From Pseudomonadota bacterium (GTDB lineage: Bacteria; Pseudomonadota; Alphaproteobacteria; Sphingomonadales; Sphingomonadaceae), in contig JAEZCS010000231.1 in NCBI GenBank assembly GCA_023433445.1, positions 1-20,635 on the forward strand: a stretch of 20,635 nt of DNA, given 5' to 3'. The translations under genes were made by a program, and so were the position numbers. The notes below the pieces were generated by a model. That model ran no database searches. It worked only from the letters and a program-made list of their open reading frames with translations, and had not been told where the DNA came from. Shown here in pieces: positions 1-7,934 of the stretch. Each line of letters starts with the position of its first letter. The first letter of the stretch is position 1.

Positions 1-1
1 G

Positions 2-664
<663 letters not shown>

Positions 665-669
665 GTAGC

Positions 670-852
670 ATGGCAGGCGATCGCTTCGAACGGCACAAGC
701 AGCCCTGGACGGCCGACGAGCTGCAAAAGCTCCATACGCTGGCGAAGAAGGGCAGGGCGCGGAAGGCGATCGCCAAGGCCCTGACGCGCAGCGACGAGTC
801 GGTAAAAGCTCGCGCCAAGCAGGACGGCCTCTCCATCGCCAAGCTGCGTTAA
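670..852 (+). CDS. Small Myb/SANT-like putative DNA-binding protein (60 aa)
   Basis: This 60-residue basic protein starts 5 nt after the purA stop. Its core runs PWTADELQKLHTLAKKG, then an IAKAL segment, then RSDESVKARA and a final GL. This matches the general Myb/SANT or short HTH layout: a Trp near residue 13, regularly spaced Leu, an IA..L turn and a basic recognition-like helix. The function is not known; a DNA-binding role is inferred from that pattern only. No strong Shine-Dalgarno is visible before the ATG, which fits translational coupling to purA. The codon use matches its neighbours and no better ORF exists on either strand, so I regard it as real. A hairpin at 881-906 follows it. 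Confidence 0.72.
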   Translation: MAGDRFERHKQPWTADELQKLHTLAKKGRARKAIAKALTRSDESVKARAKQDGLSIAKLR

Positions 853-880
853 GGCCGCCAACGGAACAAGACGCACCTGC

Positions 881-906
881 TCCTTCTCCCGCTGTCGGGA
901 GAAGGA
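881..906 (+). terminator. Perfect 11-bp hairpin after purA and the small HTH gene
   Basis: TCCTTCTCCCG (881-891) and CGGGAGAAGGA (896-906) are exact inverted complements around a CTGT loop. The hairpin lies 28 nt after the small protein's stop, where a purA-operon terminator is expected. It has no T-run (tacgcagcc follows), so it may act with Rho, as a 3'-end stabiliser, or be an interspersed palindrome. Confidence 0.45.
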
Positions 907-945
907 TACGCAGCCTTGCAGCGTGCTGGCTAGGCGAAGTTCGAT

Positions 946-972
946 GAGGGTGGCCCGCTAGCCCTCACCCTC
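946..972. repeat. Imperfect palindrome in the purA-operon/FMN reductase gap
   Basis: GAGGGTG (946-952) and CACCCTC (966-972) are complementary, with a 13-nt loop. Similar CCCTCACCC-type palindromes are scattered through many sphingomonad genomes, by my recollection. Only one copy is seen here. Apart from this and the 881-906 hairpin, the gap 853-1037 shows nothing distinctive. Confidence 0.3.
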
Positions 973-1037
973 CCACCGCTGCCGAAGGCCATCTGCAAAC
1001 CCTGGACGCAGCCTCCACCGTCTGCGACAATGGCCGC

Positions 1038-1607
1038 ATGTCCCTCAACATCCTCGTCCTCTACGGCTCCTACCGCCGCGGCCGCATGGGCATCCGCCTT
1101 GCCGACTATATCATCAACGGATTCCAGCAACTCGGCCACAAAGCGGAACTGATCGACGCCATGCACGCCGGTCTCCCCATGCTCGACCAGCGCTACAGCG
1201 ACTATCCGCCCGGCGAAGCGCCCGCTGCCATGGCCGGGCTCGCCGACCGCCTCACTGCCGCCGACGCGTTCGTCTTCGTCGCGGGCGAATATAATCGCGG
1301 CGTCCAACCGGGCCTCAAGAACCTCGTCGATCATTATCTCAAGGAGTTCGACAAGCGCCCGGCAGGCATCGCCAGCTATTCGGCTGGCCGCTATGCCGGG
1401 GTGAACAGCCACGCTGCATGGACGGTGACGCTCTCCGCCATGGGCATGGCGGTCATTCCCGAACGCCTGAGCGTCGGCCAGATCGGCCAGACGATCGACG
1501 AGCAGGGCCAGCCTCAGGGCGACGGTGGCGCGGCGCTGGACCGTGGCTTCTCCAACTTTGCCCACAACCTCATCTGGTGGGCAGAGGCGGCAAAGGCTGC
1601 TCGCTGA
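1038..1607 (+). CDS. NAD(P)H-dependent FMN reductase / flavodoxin-fold oxidoreductase
   Basis: This 189-residue protein belongs to the NADPH-dependent FMN reductase family. These are cytosolic flavodoxin-fold enzymes that use NAD(P)H to reduce bound FMN, quinones or azo compounds; the real substrate cannot be read from the sequence. The N-terminal beta strand and phosphate-binding loop is LNILVLYGSYRRGRMG (residues 3-18). The second flavin-contacting block is VAGEYNRGVQPGLKNLVDH, the counterpart of the common PEYN..x..LKN.iD motif. Length is typical for the family. The stop (TGA, 1605-1607) lies inside the convergent symporter gene, so the two genes share 38 bp of coding sequence at their 3' ends. 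No clear ribosome site is visible before the ATG. Confidence 0.9.
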   Translation: MSLNILVLYGSYRRGRMGIRLADYIINGFQQLGHKAELIDAMHAGLPMLDQRYSDYPPGEAPAAMAGLADRLTAADAFVFVAGEYNRGVQPGLKNLVDHYLKEFDKRPAGIASYSAGRYAGVNSHAAWTVTLSAMGMAVIPERLSVGQIGQTIDEQGQPQGDGGAALDRGFSNFAHNLIWWAEAAKAAR

Positions 1608-2886
1608 CCGGCTCTTCCGGTTCGCCTGCTGCTATGACGGCTGCGGCGACCAGATCGCCGGTCACGTTCAGCGTGGTGCGGCACATGTCGAGCAAGCGGT
1701 CGACGCCCAATACCAACGCGATGCCCTCGGGCGGCACACCCACCATGCCCAGGATCAACGCGATCACGGGCAGCGATCCGGCTGGCACGCCCGCCGTCCC
1801 GACACCGCCCAAAATGCACACCAGCATGACCATCAATTGTTGCGTCCAATCCAGTTCGACACCGAAGAACTGGGCCAGGAACAAGACGGTAATCCCCTCG
1901 AACATGGCGGTGCCATTCTGGTTCGCCGTCGCACCGATCGTCAGCACGAACCGCGCGACGCGGCGAGGAAGGCGCAGCCGTTCTTCAGCCACCCTTAATG
2001 CGGTGGGCAGCGTCGCGTTGGACGATGCGGTGGCAAAGGCCATGACGATCGCCTCTTGTGCCCCTGCGAAGAATGCGATCGGCGATCGCCGTGCGAAAAT
2101 GACGAGCAACAGCGAGTAGACGACCACCATCTGAAACAACAGCGCCAGAACGACGACGCCGACATAGGCGGACAGCCGCTCCAGCAATTCCCATCCAAAC
2201 TGCGCTGCCAGGTTGAACATGAAACATGTGATGGCGATCGGGGCCAACCGAATGACCAGTCCCATAAGCCGCATGGTGACTTCGAACAGCCCCTCCATCG
2301 CCGTCAGCAGCAGACGGCTCTGTTCCGTTCGGACCAGCATCAGCCCGATGCCGAAGAAAAGGGCAAAGACCATCACCGCCAATATGTCGTTGTTGGCCAT
2401 TGCCTTGATGATGTTGTCTGGGACCATCGCGATCAGAGCGTCCACCCCCTGGGGCGCGTCGCCGCCCCGCGCCAGGATCGCACTGGCGCCAGGACCGGCA
2501 TTGTCCAGCATCGCTCGCGCCTGAACCGGATCGACCCCGTCTCCCGGACGCAGGATGTTGACGGCGGCCAGGCTGATGATGACGGCAATGCTGGATACCA
2601 GCAGCGTGTAGACCAGAGTTTTAACCCCTACCCGCCGCAGGGTGCGCATCTCGCCCATCTCCGCGATGCCGACGATCAGCGCTGACACCAACAGCGGGAT
2701 CACCAGCATGAACAACAGTCGCAGGAATAATTGCCCGACTGGCCCAGTGACATAGGTTGTGACTTGATCGACCCAGGCTGCTTCAGGCGCGTTGGAGTGG
2801 ACGATCAGCCCCAGGATCAGCCCAATCAGGAATCCGGCCAGCATCTGCCACTGAAGTGACAGCGCTCTTCGGCCGGCCATCGTCAT
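1570..2886 (-). CDS. Dicarboxylate/amino acid:cation symporter (DAACS family), GltP-like
   Basis: This is an inner-membrane secondary transporter of the DAACS (SLC1-like) family, which takes up glutamate, aspartate or C4-dicarboxylates with Na+ or H+. From the ATG at 2886 it has 438 residues, normal for the family. Key elements are hairpin-1 SSNATLP (288-294), the TM7 cation motif as NQNGT (322-326; usually NMDGT), hairpin-2 GTAGVPAGSLP (363-373), and TM8 with D400, R403, T404 and N407. In characterised homologues the TM8 Arg binds the substrate carboxylate. The frame is open 90 nt further, to 2976, but the extra 30 residues do not look like this family and lie in a palindrome-rich spacer, so I place the start at 2886. 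It lies downstream of the DctA-like gene on the same strand, 135 nt away. Confidence 0.93.
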   Translation of the reverse strand: MTMAGRRALSLQWQMLAGFLIGLILGLIVHSNAPEAAWVDQVTTYVTGPVGQLFLRLLFMLVIPLLVSALIVGIAEMGEMRTLRRVGVKTLVYTLLVSSIAVIISLAAVNILRPGDGVDPVQARAMLDNAGPGASAILARGGDAPQGVDALIAMVPDNIIKAMANNDILAVMVFALFFGIGLMLVRTEQSRLLLTAMEGLFEVTMRLMGLVIRLAPIAITCFMFNLAAQFGWELLERLSAYVGVVVLALLFQMVVVYSLLLVIFARRSPIAFFAGAQEAIVMAFATASSNATLPTALRVAEERLRLPRRVARFVLTIGATANQNGTAMFEGITVLFLAQFFGVELDWTQQLMVMLVCILGGVGTAGVPAGSLPVIALILGMVGVPPEGIALVLGVDRLLDMCRTTLNVTGDLVAAAVIAAGEPEEPVSEQPLPPLPTR

Positions 2887-2903
2887 ATCGTGCTCGCCAG
2901 GAT

Positions 2904-2913
2904 GTGCATGCAC
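2904..2913. promoter_or_regulatory. Perfect 10-bp palindrome just upstream of the GltP-like gene
   Basis: GTGCATGCAC reads the same on both strands and sits 18 nt upstream of the chosen ATG of the minus-strand symporter. Its size and position would suit a dimeric regulator, but only one copy is seen, so the role is speculative. Confidence 0.25.
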
Positions 2914-2924
2914 GAAGAACCGTT

Positions 2925-2952
2925 GGCGCAGCGTAATGTTGCAGGCTGCGCC
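2925..2952 (-). other. 8-bp hairpin between the two symporter genes
   Basis: GGCGCAGC (2925-2932) and GCTGCGCC (2945-2952) pair perfectly around a 12-nt loop. Read on the minus strand, the hairpin lies between the DctA-like stop (3022) and the GltP-like start (2886). No T-run follows, so it could be an attenuator, a processing site or a weak terminator, separating expression of two transporters that otherwise look co-directional. Confidence 0.35.
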
Positions 2953-3021
2953 GCTCTCCCACGATGTGGCGGGCAAGAGGGTGGCCTGGTGCGATGGGTC
3001 AGGGATGAAGCTCCTTGCAGT

Positions 3022-4353
3022 TCATCGCCTATGATCCTCCTCCACCATGTCCGACGCCAACTCCAGCCCGGCGCGACCGTGCGATGGTGTATGCGCTGGC
3101 GCCTTGGGATGCGGAACATAGTCCGGCTCCTCGACTTCCAGCATGCCTTCCCATTTGGTGATGACGGACGTCGCGATGGCGTTGCCCAGCACGTTCGTCG
3201 CTGTCCGGCCCATGTCCATGAAATGATCCACCGCCAGGATGAAGGCGATCCCCTCGACCGGAAGGTCGAACTGCCCCAGCGTGGCTGCGACGACGACCAG
3301 CGAGGCGCGCGGGACCGCCGCGATGCCCTTGCTGGTCACCATCAACACCAGCAGGATGGTGATCTGCGTCGCGATCGGCAGGTCGATGCCATAGGCTTGC
3401 GCGATGAAGATCGTAGCGAAGGTCGAATACATCATCGACCCGTCGAGGTTGAACGAATAGCCGAGCGGGAGGACGAAGCTGTAGATGCGGCGCGGCACGC
3501 CAAAGCGGTCCAGCTGCTCCAGCATCTTGGGATAGGCCGCTTCGGACGATGCCGTGGAAAAGGCGATCAGCAGCGGCTCGCGTACATATTTCAGCAGCTT
3601 GCCCATCCGCCGCCCGAGGAACAGCGCGCCGGCGCAGCACAGCAATATCCACAGGGCAAGGAGCGACAGGTAGAACTCACCCACCAACTCGCCGAAGGTC
3701 TTGAGCACGCCCAGCCCTTCGGTCGTGATCGCCGACGCCAGCGCCCCGAACACGGCGAAGGGCGCCACCCGCATGACATAGCCGGTGACCTGCAGCATCA
3801 GCTCGACCATCGCCTCGATCACCGTCACGATGGGCTTGCCCTTCTCCCCGATCGCCGTCAGCGCAACGCCGACGAACAGCGAGAAGACGACGATCTGCAG
3901 GATCGAATTTTCCGCCATTGCCCCGACCATGGAGGTCGGGAAGACGTGCAGGACGAAATCCCTGAAATTGAGCGCTTCGGTGTTGACGCCGGACTCAGCG
4001 CCCGAGCGCACAAGGTTCAGCCCCTCGCCCGGCGCGAAGAAATTGACGAAGACAAGGCCCAGCGTCAGCGAAATCAGGCTCGCGATGATGAACCAGGCGA
4101 GGGCGCGTCCGCCGATCCGCCCCAGCGCCGCGCTGTCTCCCATATGGGCGATGCCAGCGACCAGCGTGGAAAACACCAGCGGCGCGATGATCATTTTGAT
4201 CAGGTGCAGGAATATGTCGGCCAGCAGGTGGAAATAACCCGCGACGTCCTTCGCCAATGCCTTGTCGCCACCGACCCACAGATTGGCGACAAAGCCAGTC
4301 ACTACTCCCAGGAACATGCCGGCAAGGATGAAGGCCGTCAGTTTATTCCGCAT
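3022..4353 (-). CDS. Dicarboxylate/amino acid:cation symporter (DAACS family), DctA-like
   Basis: This is a 443-residue inner-membrane DAACS symporter, probably for C4-dicarboxylates such as succinate, fumarate or malate. Its motifs differ from those of its neighbour: hairpin-1 SSEAAYP (269-275), TM7 NLDGS (302-306), a DctA-type block TSKGIAAVPRASLV (340-353), and TM8 DMGRTATN with R383 and N387. The frame is open up to 4395, but the ATG at 4353 has a good Shine-Dalgarno (AAGAGGG, five nt away) and begins the usual MRNKLTAFIL membrane start. The C-terminus has a short hydrophilic His/Pro-rich tail. The gene is transcribed toward the GltP-like gene. Membership is certain; the substrate is inferred from motif type. 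Confidence 0.93.
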   Translation of the reverse strand: MRNKLTAFILAGMFLGVVTGFVANLWVGGDKALAKDVAGYFHLLADIFLHLIKMIIAPLVFSTLVAGIAHMGDSAALGRIGGRALAWFIIASLISLTLGLVFVNFFAPGEGLNLVRSGAESGVNTEALNFRDFVLHVFPTSMVGAMAENSILQIVVFSLFVGVALTAIGEKGKPIVTVIEAMVELMLQVTGYVMRVAPFAVFGALASAITTEGLGVLKTFGELVGEFYLSLLALWILLCCAGALFLGRRMGKLLKYVREPLLIAFSTASSEAAYPKMLEQLDRFGVPRRIYSFVLPLGYSFNLDGSMMYSTFATIFIAQAYGIDLPIATQITILLVLMVTSKGIAAVPRASLVVVAATLGQFDLPVEGIAFILAVDHFMDMGRTATNVLGNAIATSVITKWEGMLEVEEPDYVPHPKAPAHTPSHGRAGLELASDMVEEDHRR

Positions 4354-4358
4354 GCATT

Positions 4359-4365
4359 CCCTCTT
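4359..4365 (-). promoter_or_regulatory. Ribosome binding site that fixes the DctA-like start
   Basis: On the minus strand AAGAGGG lies 5 nt upstream of the ATG at 4353. It supports this start over the upstream in-frame start at 4395. Confidence 0.65.
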
Positions 4366-4498
4366 CGCCGTGCTGGCCGCACATCTAGCAAGCACCCGCC
4401 CGGACGCCTAACCTTTTGAACGAACGGCGACCCGCTTTCCTCGCCCAATGCAGGACCCATCCACTCCACGATCCGGCGGGGAAGGAAGGGTGGCGGCT

Positions 4499-5074
4499 TC
4501 AGGGATAAAGCAGTCCTTCGCTCCACCCCTGTCCATCGCGGACGAACAGACGCCGCTCGTGCAGGCGATGTTCGCGGTCCTGCCAGAATTCGATACGCTC
4601 CGGCACCACGCGGAAACCCGACCAGTGCGGCGGGCGGGGCACGGGTCTGCCCTCGAACCGGGCAAGCGCATCGGCATAGCGGCTCATGAAGACATCACGG
4701 GAAGGCAGGGGGCGTGACTGGTCCGAAGCCCAGGCGCCTAGTTGGCTATCGCGGCTGCGCGTCGCGAAATAGGCATCGGCGGTGGCGTCGTCCACGGTTT
4801 CCACCGGCCCTTCGATGCGGATTTGCCGCCGCAGGCTTTTCCAGTGGAACAGCAGCGCCGCATGCGGATTGGCCAGCAAATCGTCAGCCTTGCGCCCTTC
4901 GAAATTGGTGTAGAAGACAAAGCCGTCCGGCCCATGCCCTTTCAGCAGCACCATCCGCACCGAAGGTCGCCCGCGCGCGTCGGCTGTGGCCAGCGACATC
5001 GCGTTGCTGTCGTTGATCTCGCTCTGGCGCGCTTCGCCATACCATTGGTCGAACAGGGTGAATGGGTCGGTCAT
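4499..5074 (-). CDS. pdxH: Pyridoxamine/pyridoxine 5'-phosphate oxidase
   Basis: PdxH is an FMN-dependent cytosolic enzyme that oxidises pyridoxine or pyridoxamine 5'-phosphate to pyridoxal 5'-phosphate, the last step of vitamin B6 synthesis and salvage. The 191-residue protein is shorter at the N-terminus than the E. coli enzyme (218), as in many alphaproteobacteria. It carries SVRMVLLKG, the FMN/substrate motif RQIRIEG (83-89), SRDSQLGAWAS, and the family signature near the end: E162-F-W-Q, then R170-L-H-E-R, finishing in LLYP. It is divergent from the J-protein operon, with about 118 nt between the starts. Its downstream neighbour on the same strand, the DctA-like gene, is 145 nt away. No T-rich terminator is evident between them. 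Confidence 0.97.
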   Translation of the reverse strand: MTDPFTLFDQWYGEARQSEINDSNAMSLATADARGRPSVRMVLLKGHGPDGFVFYTNFEGRKADDLLANPHAALLFHWKSLRRQIRIEGPVETVDDATADAYFATRSRDSQLGAWASDQSRPLPSRDVFMSRYADALARFEGRPVPRPPHWSGFRVVPERIEFWQDREHRLHERRLFVRDGQGWSEGLLYP

Positions 5075-5121
5075 GCCGGTGGTCTAAGCCTCGATTCGGC
5101 CGATGTCGATGGTCGCGCCGC

Positions 5122-5152
5122 TTGAACGATCGTGACAGTTTCGCCACATATG
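5122..5152 (+). promoter_or_regulatory. Possible promoter of the J-protein/yihY/fabI/aroC operon
   Basis: TTGAAC (5122-5127) resembles a -35 box. ACATAT/CATATG (5146-5152), 18-19 bp downstream, resembles a -10 box. It sits in the only sizeable gap upstream of the four-gene operon. The match is weak and was judged by eye. Confidence 0.3.
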
Positions 5153-5192
5153 CAGCAAATCGGTTTTCATGAACAAGGATAGACACTCGGCA

Positions 5193-6119
5193 ATGGCGGA
5201 TCCCTACTCCACACTTGGCGTCGCGCGCGGCGCGAGCGAGGCAGAGATCAAGTCGGCCTACCGCAAGCTCGCCAAGGAGCTTCACCCTGACCGGAACCAG
5301 GACAATCCCAAGGCGGCGGAGAAGTTCTCGGCCGTCACCGGCGCCTATGACCTGTTGTCCGACAAGGACAAGCGCGCCCGTTTCGACCGCGGCGAAATCG
5401 ACGGCGACGGCAATCCGACTGCGCCCTTCGGCTTTGGCGGCAATGGCGGCGGCTTTCGCGGCCGTCCCGGAGCAGGCGGAGGCTTCGAGTTTAACGAGGG
5501 CGGTGACTTCGGCGATATCTTCGAAGGATTGTTCGGCGGTGGTGGCGCTCGCCAGCGCGGCGGCGGCTTTGGCGGCTTCGGCAGGGGCGCTCCTCCGCAA
5601 AAAGGCGCGAACGTCTCTTACCGGCTGGCCGTCGCCTTCGTCGATGCCGCCACGCTCGCCCCGCAGCGCATCACCCTGCAGGATGGCAAGACCATCGACT
5701 TGAAGCTCCCCGCGGGCGTCGAAAGCGGGACGCAGATGCGCTTGTCGGGCAAGGGGCAGGCAGGGCCGGCCGGGGCAGGGGACGCGATCGTTACGATCGA
5801 AATCAAACCGCACCCGTTCTTCACGCGCGATGGCGACAATGTTCTTCTCGATCTCCCCATATCGCTCGACGAAGCGGTGAAGGGCGGCAAGGTGAAGGTG
5901 CCGACCGTCGATGGCCCGGTGATGCTCGGCATCCCTGCGGGCACGACGTCGGGCAAGACTCTGCGCCTGCGCGGCAAGGGCTTCACGCACAAGGGTGGTG
6001 AGCGGGGCGACCAGCTCGTCCGTCTGCTCATCGACTTGCCTGGCGACGATGCGGCCCTCAAATCCTTCGTCGAGGGTTGGCAGGACGGGCGGGCCGTTCG
6101 CGCCCATCTGGGCGTCTAG
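5193..6119 (+). CDS. J-domain protein of the CbpA type (Hsp70 co-chaperone)
   Basis: J-proteins stimulate the ATPase of DnaK and deliver non-native clients to it in the cytosol. Taking the ATG at 5193 gives 308 residues. The J-domain begins at once (DPYSTLGVARGASEAEI) and holds the HPD triad at 31-33. A Gly/Phe-rich linker follows at about 75-135, including FGGNGGGF and GDIFEGLFGGGG. Two C-terminal substrate-binding domains carry the LPAGVESGTQMRLSGKG and IPAGTTSGKTLRLRGKG repeats. There is no cysteine at all, so the zinc-finger domain of canonical DnaJ is absent and the protein is CbpA-like. An alternative ATG at 5169 would add eight residues; neither start has a strong ribosome site. It is the first gene of a tight operon with yihY, fabI and aroC. 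Confidence 0.92.
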   Translation: MADPYSTLGVARGASEAEIKSAYRKLAKELHPDRNQDNPKAAEKFSAVTGAYDLLSDKDKRARFDRGEIDGDGNPTAPFGFGGNGGGFRGRPGAGGGFEFNEGGDFGDIFEGLFGGGGARQRGGGFGGFGRGAPPQKGANVSYRLAVAFVDAATLAPQRITLQDGKTIDLKLPAGVESGTQMRLSGKGQAGPAGAGDAIVTIEIKPHPFFTRDGDNVLLDLPISLDEAVKGGKVKVPTVDGPVMLGIPAGTTSGKTLRLRGKGFTHKGGERGDQLVRLLIDLPGDDAALKSFVEGWQDGRAVRAHLGV

Positions 6120-6134
6120 GGCGTTAGGGGAGGG

Positions 6135-7106
6135 ATGCCGCAGCCTTCACCCTATTCGCCTGAATCCCGCCGTCAAAAGCTTGCTCACGGCGCCCGCGCT
6201 CGCTTCGACCGCGGCATGGCAATGTTTCGCGCCGGCAGCCACGCCTTCGAAATCATGAAGCGCGTGGCCGTAGGCACCTATAGTGATGGCTTCATCCATG
6301 CGGGCAACCTAGCCTATCTGTCGCTGATGACGCTGTATCCCTTCTTCATCGTGGCGGCGGCGGTGGCCAGCATCTTTGGCCGGTCGCAGGACGGGCTGGC
6401 GGCGGTCGGCGCATTTCTCGAAACCGTGCCGCCTGGCGTTGCAAACGTCGTGAGGCAGCCGATCATCGATGTCATCAACGCCCGCACCGGCCCGTTGCTC
6501 TGGCTTGGCGGTCTTGTCGGCCTCTGGACGGTCGGCAGCCTCATTGAAACGATCCGGGACATTCTTCGCCGCGCCTATGGCACCAGGAGCACGCGACCCT
6601 TCTGGCACTATCGCCTGACCGCGATCGGGATAACGCTGATCAGTGTCTTCGCGGTGATGTTCGCCTTCTCGCTTCAGATCATCATCACCGCCATCGACCA
6701 GTTCCTGCGCCAGATCCTGCCCTTTGCCGACGAGGCGATCCAGATCGTCAGCCTGACCCGCCTGCTTCCGATGCTGATCCTCTGCATTGCCCTCTACTAC
6801 CTCTATTTCTCGCTGACGCCGAGCGCCTACAAGGACAAGCGCTTCCCGAAATGGCCTGGTGCGGTAGCCACGGCATTGTGGTGGTATGGCGTCACCATGC
6901 TGCTGCCACCCACGCTCTCGCTGCTTGGCGGCTATGATCGCACCTATGGCAGCTTGGCCGGCGTGATGATTACGCTGATTTTTTTCTTCCTCGTCGGCCT
7001 TGGCGTGGTAATTGGCGCGGAACTCAATGCGGCGCTTGCTGAATTTCCCGAAGAGGAACTGGAGCAAGCCACCGCAGACAGCAAAGGGAACGGGACATCA
7101 GAATGA
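6135..7106 (+). CDS. YihY/BrkB (UPF0761) family inner-membrane protein
   Basis: This 323-residue polytopic membrane protein is of the YihY/BrkB family (once mis-called ribonuclease BN). The biochemical role is not settled; transport or envelope functions have been proposed. Six hydrophobic segments can be seen at about 60-81, 120-138, 160-188, 206-226, 242-262 and 275-299. The family-typical end block YDRTYGSLAGVMITLIFFF leads into a conserved GAELNA at 294-299. The C-terminus is an acidic tail. The ATG at 6135 follows an AGGGGAGGG stretch that is rather close, so a slightly later start is possible. The gene begins 15 nt after the J-protein stop, and its stop overlaps the fabI start in an ATGA, which implies translational coupling with fabI. 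Confidence 0.9.
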   Translation: MPQPSPYSPESRRQKLAHGARARFDRGMAMFRAGSHAFEIMKRVAVGTYSDGFIHAGNLAYLSLMTLYPFFIVAAAVASIFGRSQDGLAAVGAFLETVPPGVANVVRQPIIDVINARTGPLLWLGGLVGLWTVGSLIETIRDILRRAYGTRSTRPFWHYRLTAIGITLISVFAVMFAFSLQIIITAIDQFLRQILPFADEAIQIVSLTRLLPMLILCIALYYLYFSLTPSAYKDKRFPKWPGAVATALWWYGVTMLLPPTLSLLGGYDRTYGSLAGVMITLIFFFLVGLGVVIGAELNAALAEFPEEELEQATADSKGNGTSE

Positions 7107-7912
7107 CTGGCTTGATGGCGGGGAAGCGGGGTCTGATCATGGGCCTCGCTAATGACAAGTCGCTTGCATGGGGCATTTCCAAGGCGTTGCGCGCACAGGG
7201 GGCAGAGCTTGCCTTTTCCTACCAGGGCGATGCGCTGGCAAAGCGCGTGCGCCCGCTTGCGCAGGAGCTGGGATCGGACTTCCTGCTCGATTGCGACGTC
7301 TCGGACATGGCAAAGCTCGACACCGCCTTCGACGAAGTGAAGGCGCGCTGGGGCAAGCTCGATTTCGTCGTGCATGCGATAGGCTTTTCCGACAAGAACG
7401 AACTGCGCGGCAAATATGTCGATACCAGCCTCGAAAACTTCCTGATGACCATGAACATCTCGGCCTACAGCTTCGTCGCCGTCGCCCGGCGCGCGCGCGA
7501 ACTGATGGCGGAAGGCGGCAGTCTGCTGACCCTGTCCTACTATGGCGCGGAAAAGGTCATCCCTCACTATAACGTCATGGGCGTTGCCAAGGCGGCGCTG
7601 GAAACCAGCGTCAAATATCTGGCGATGGACCTTGGCCCGGAAAATATTCGCGTCAACGCCATCTCGGCGGGGCCCATCAAGACGCTGGCCGCCAGCGGCA
7701 TCGGCGATTTCCGCTACATCATGAAGTGGAATGAACTGAACAGCCCGCTCCGCCGCAACGTGACGATCGAAGATGTGGGGGGCGCGGCGCTCTACCTTCT
7801 GTCCGATCTCGCATCGGGCGTTACGGGTGAAATCCACCATGTGGACGCGGGCTATAACGTCGTCGGCATGAAGGCAGAAGACGCCCCCGACATCGCGCTC
7901 GACAAGGGCTGA
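7103..7912 (+). CDS. fabI: Enoyl-[acyl-carrier-protein] reductase (NADH), FabI
   Basis: FabI reduces trans-2-enoyl-ACP with NADH, the last step of each elongation round in type II fatty-acid synthesis, in the cytosol. The 269-residue protein has the short-chain-dehydrogenase variant glycine motif MGLANDKSLAWGI (residues 13-25). Its active-site residues fall exactly at E. coli positions: Y146 (SYYGAEK), Y156 and K163 (YNVMGVAK). The AIGFS segment keeps the Gly equivalent to the residue whose mutation gives triclosan resistance in E. coli, so a sensitive-type pocket is likely (inference). AISAGPIKTLAASGI and the C-terminal HHVDAGYNVVGM are typical. It overlaps yihY by 4 nt and precedes aroC by 22 nt, so lipid and aromatic precursor enzymes share one transcript. 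Confidence 0.97.
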   Translation: MTGLMAGKRGLIMGLANDKSLAWGISKALRAQGAELAFSYQGDALAKRVRPLAQELGSDFLLDCDVSDMAKLDTAFDEVKARWGKLDFVVHAIGFSDKNELRGKYVDTSLENFLMTMNISAYSFVAVARRARELMAEGGSLLTLSYYGAEKVIPHYNVMGVAKAALETSVKYLAMDLGPENIRVNAISAGPIKTLAASGIGDFRYIMKWNELNSPLRRNVTIEDVGGAALYLLSDLASGVTGEIHHVDAGYNVVGMKAEDAPDIALDKG

Positions 7913-7934
7913 TCCGCGCGTCAAAGGGCAGGGC

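Noticed and set aside
2887..2976. 30-residue N-terminal extension of the GltP-like symporter
   Set aside because: It overlaps the palindrome and hairpin of the spacer and lacks similarity to the family. The later ATG gives the standard length.
2890..4419. Long plus-strand ORF (509 codons) opposite the two symporters
   Set aside because: It is a shadow of the minus-strand DctA-like gene: its translation is rich in His/Gln/Arg/Asp with no domain, while the opposite frame gives clear DAACS motifs.
4884..6107. Long minus-strand ORF across the pdxH/J-protein junction
   Set aside because: It crosses two well-identified genes and their divergent promoter region. The composition is that of a shadow frame.
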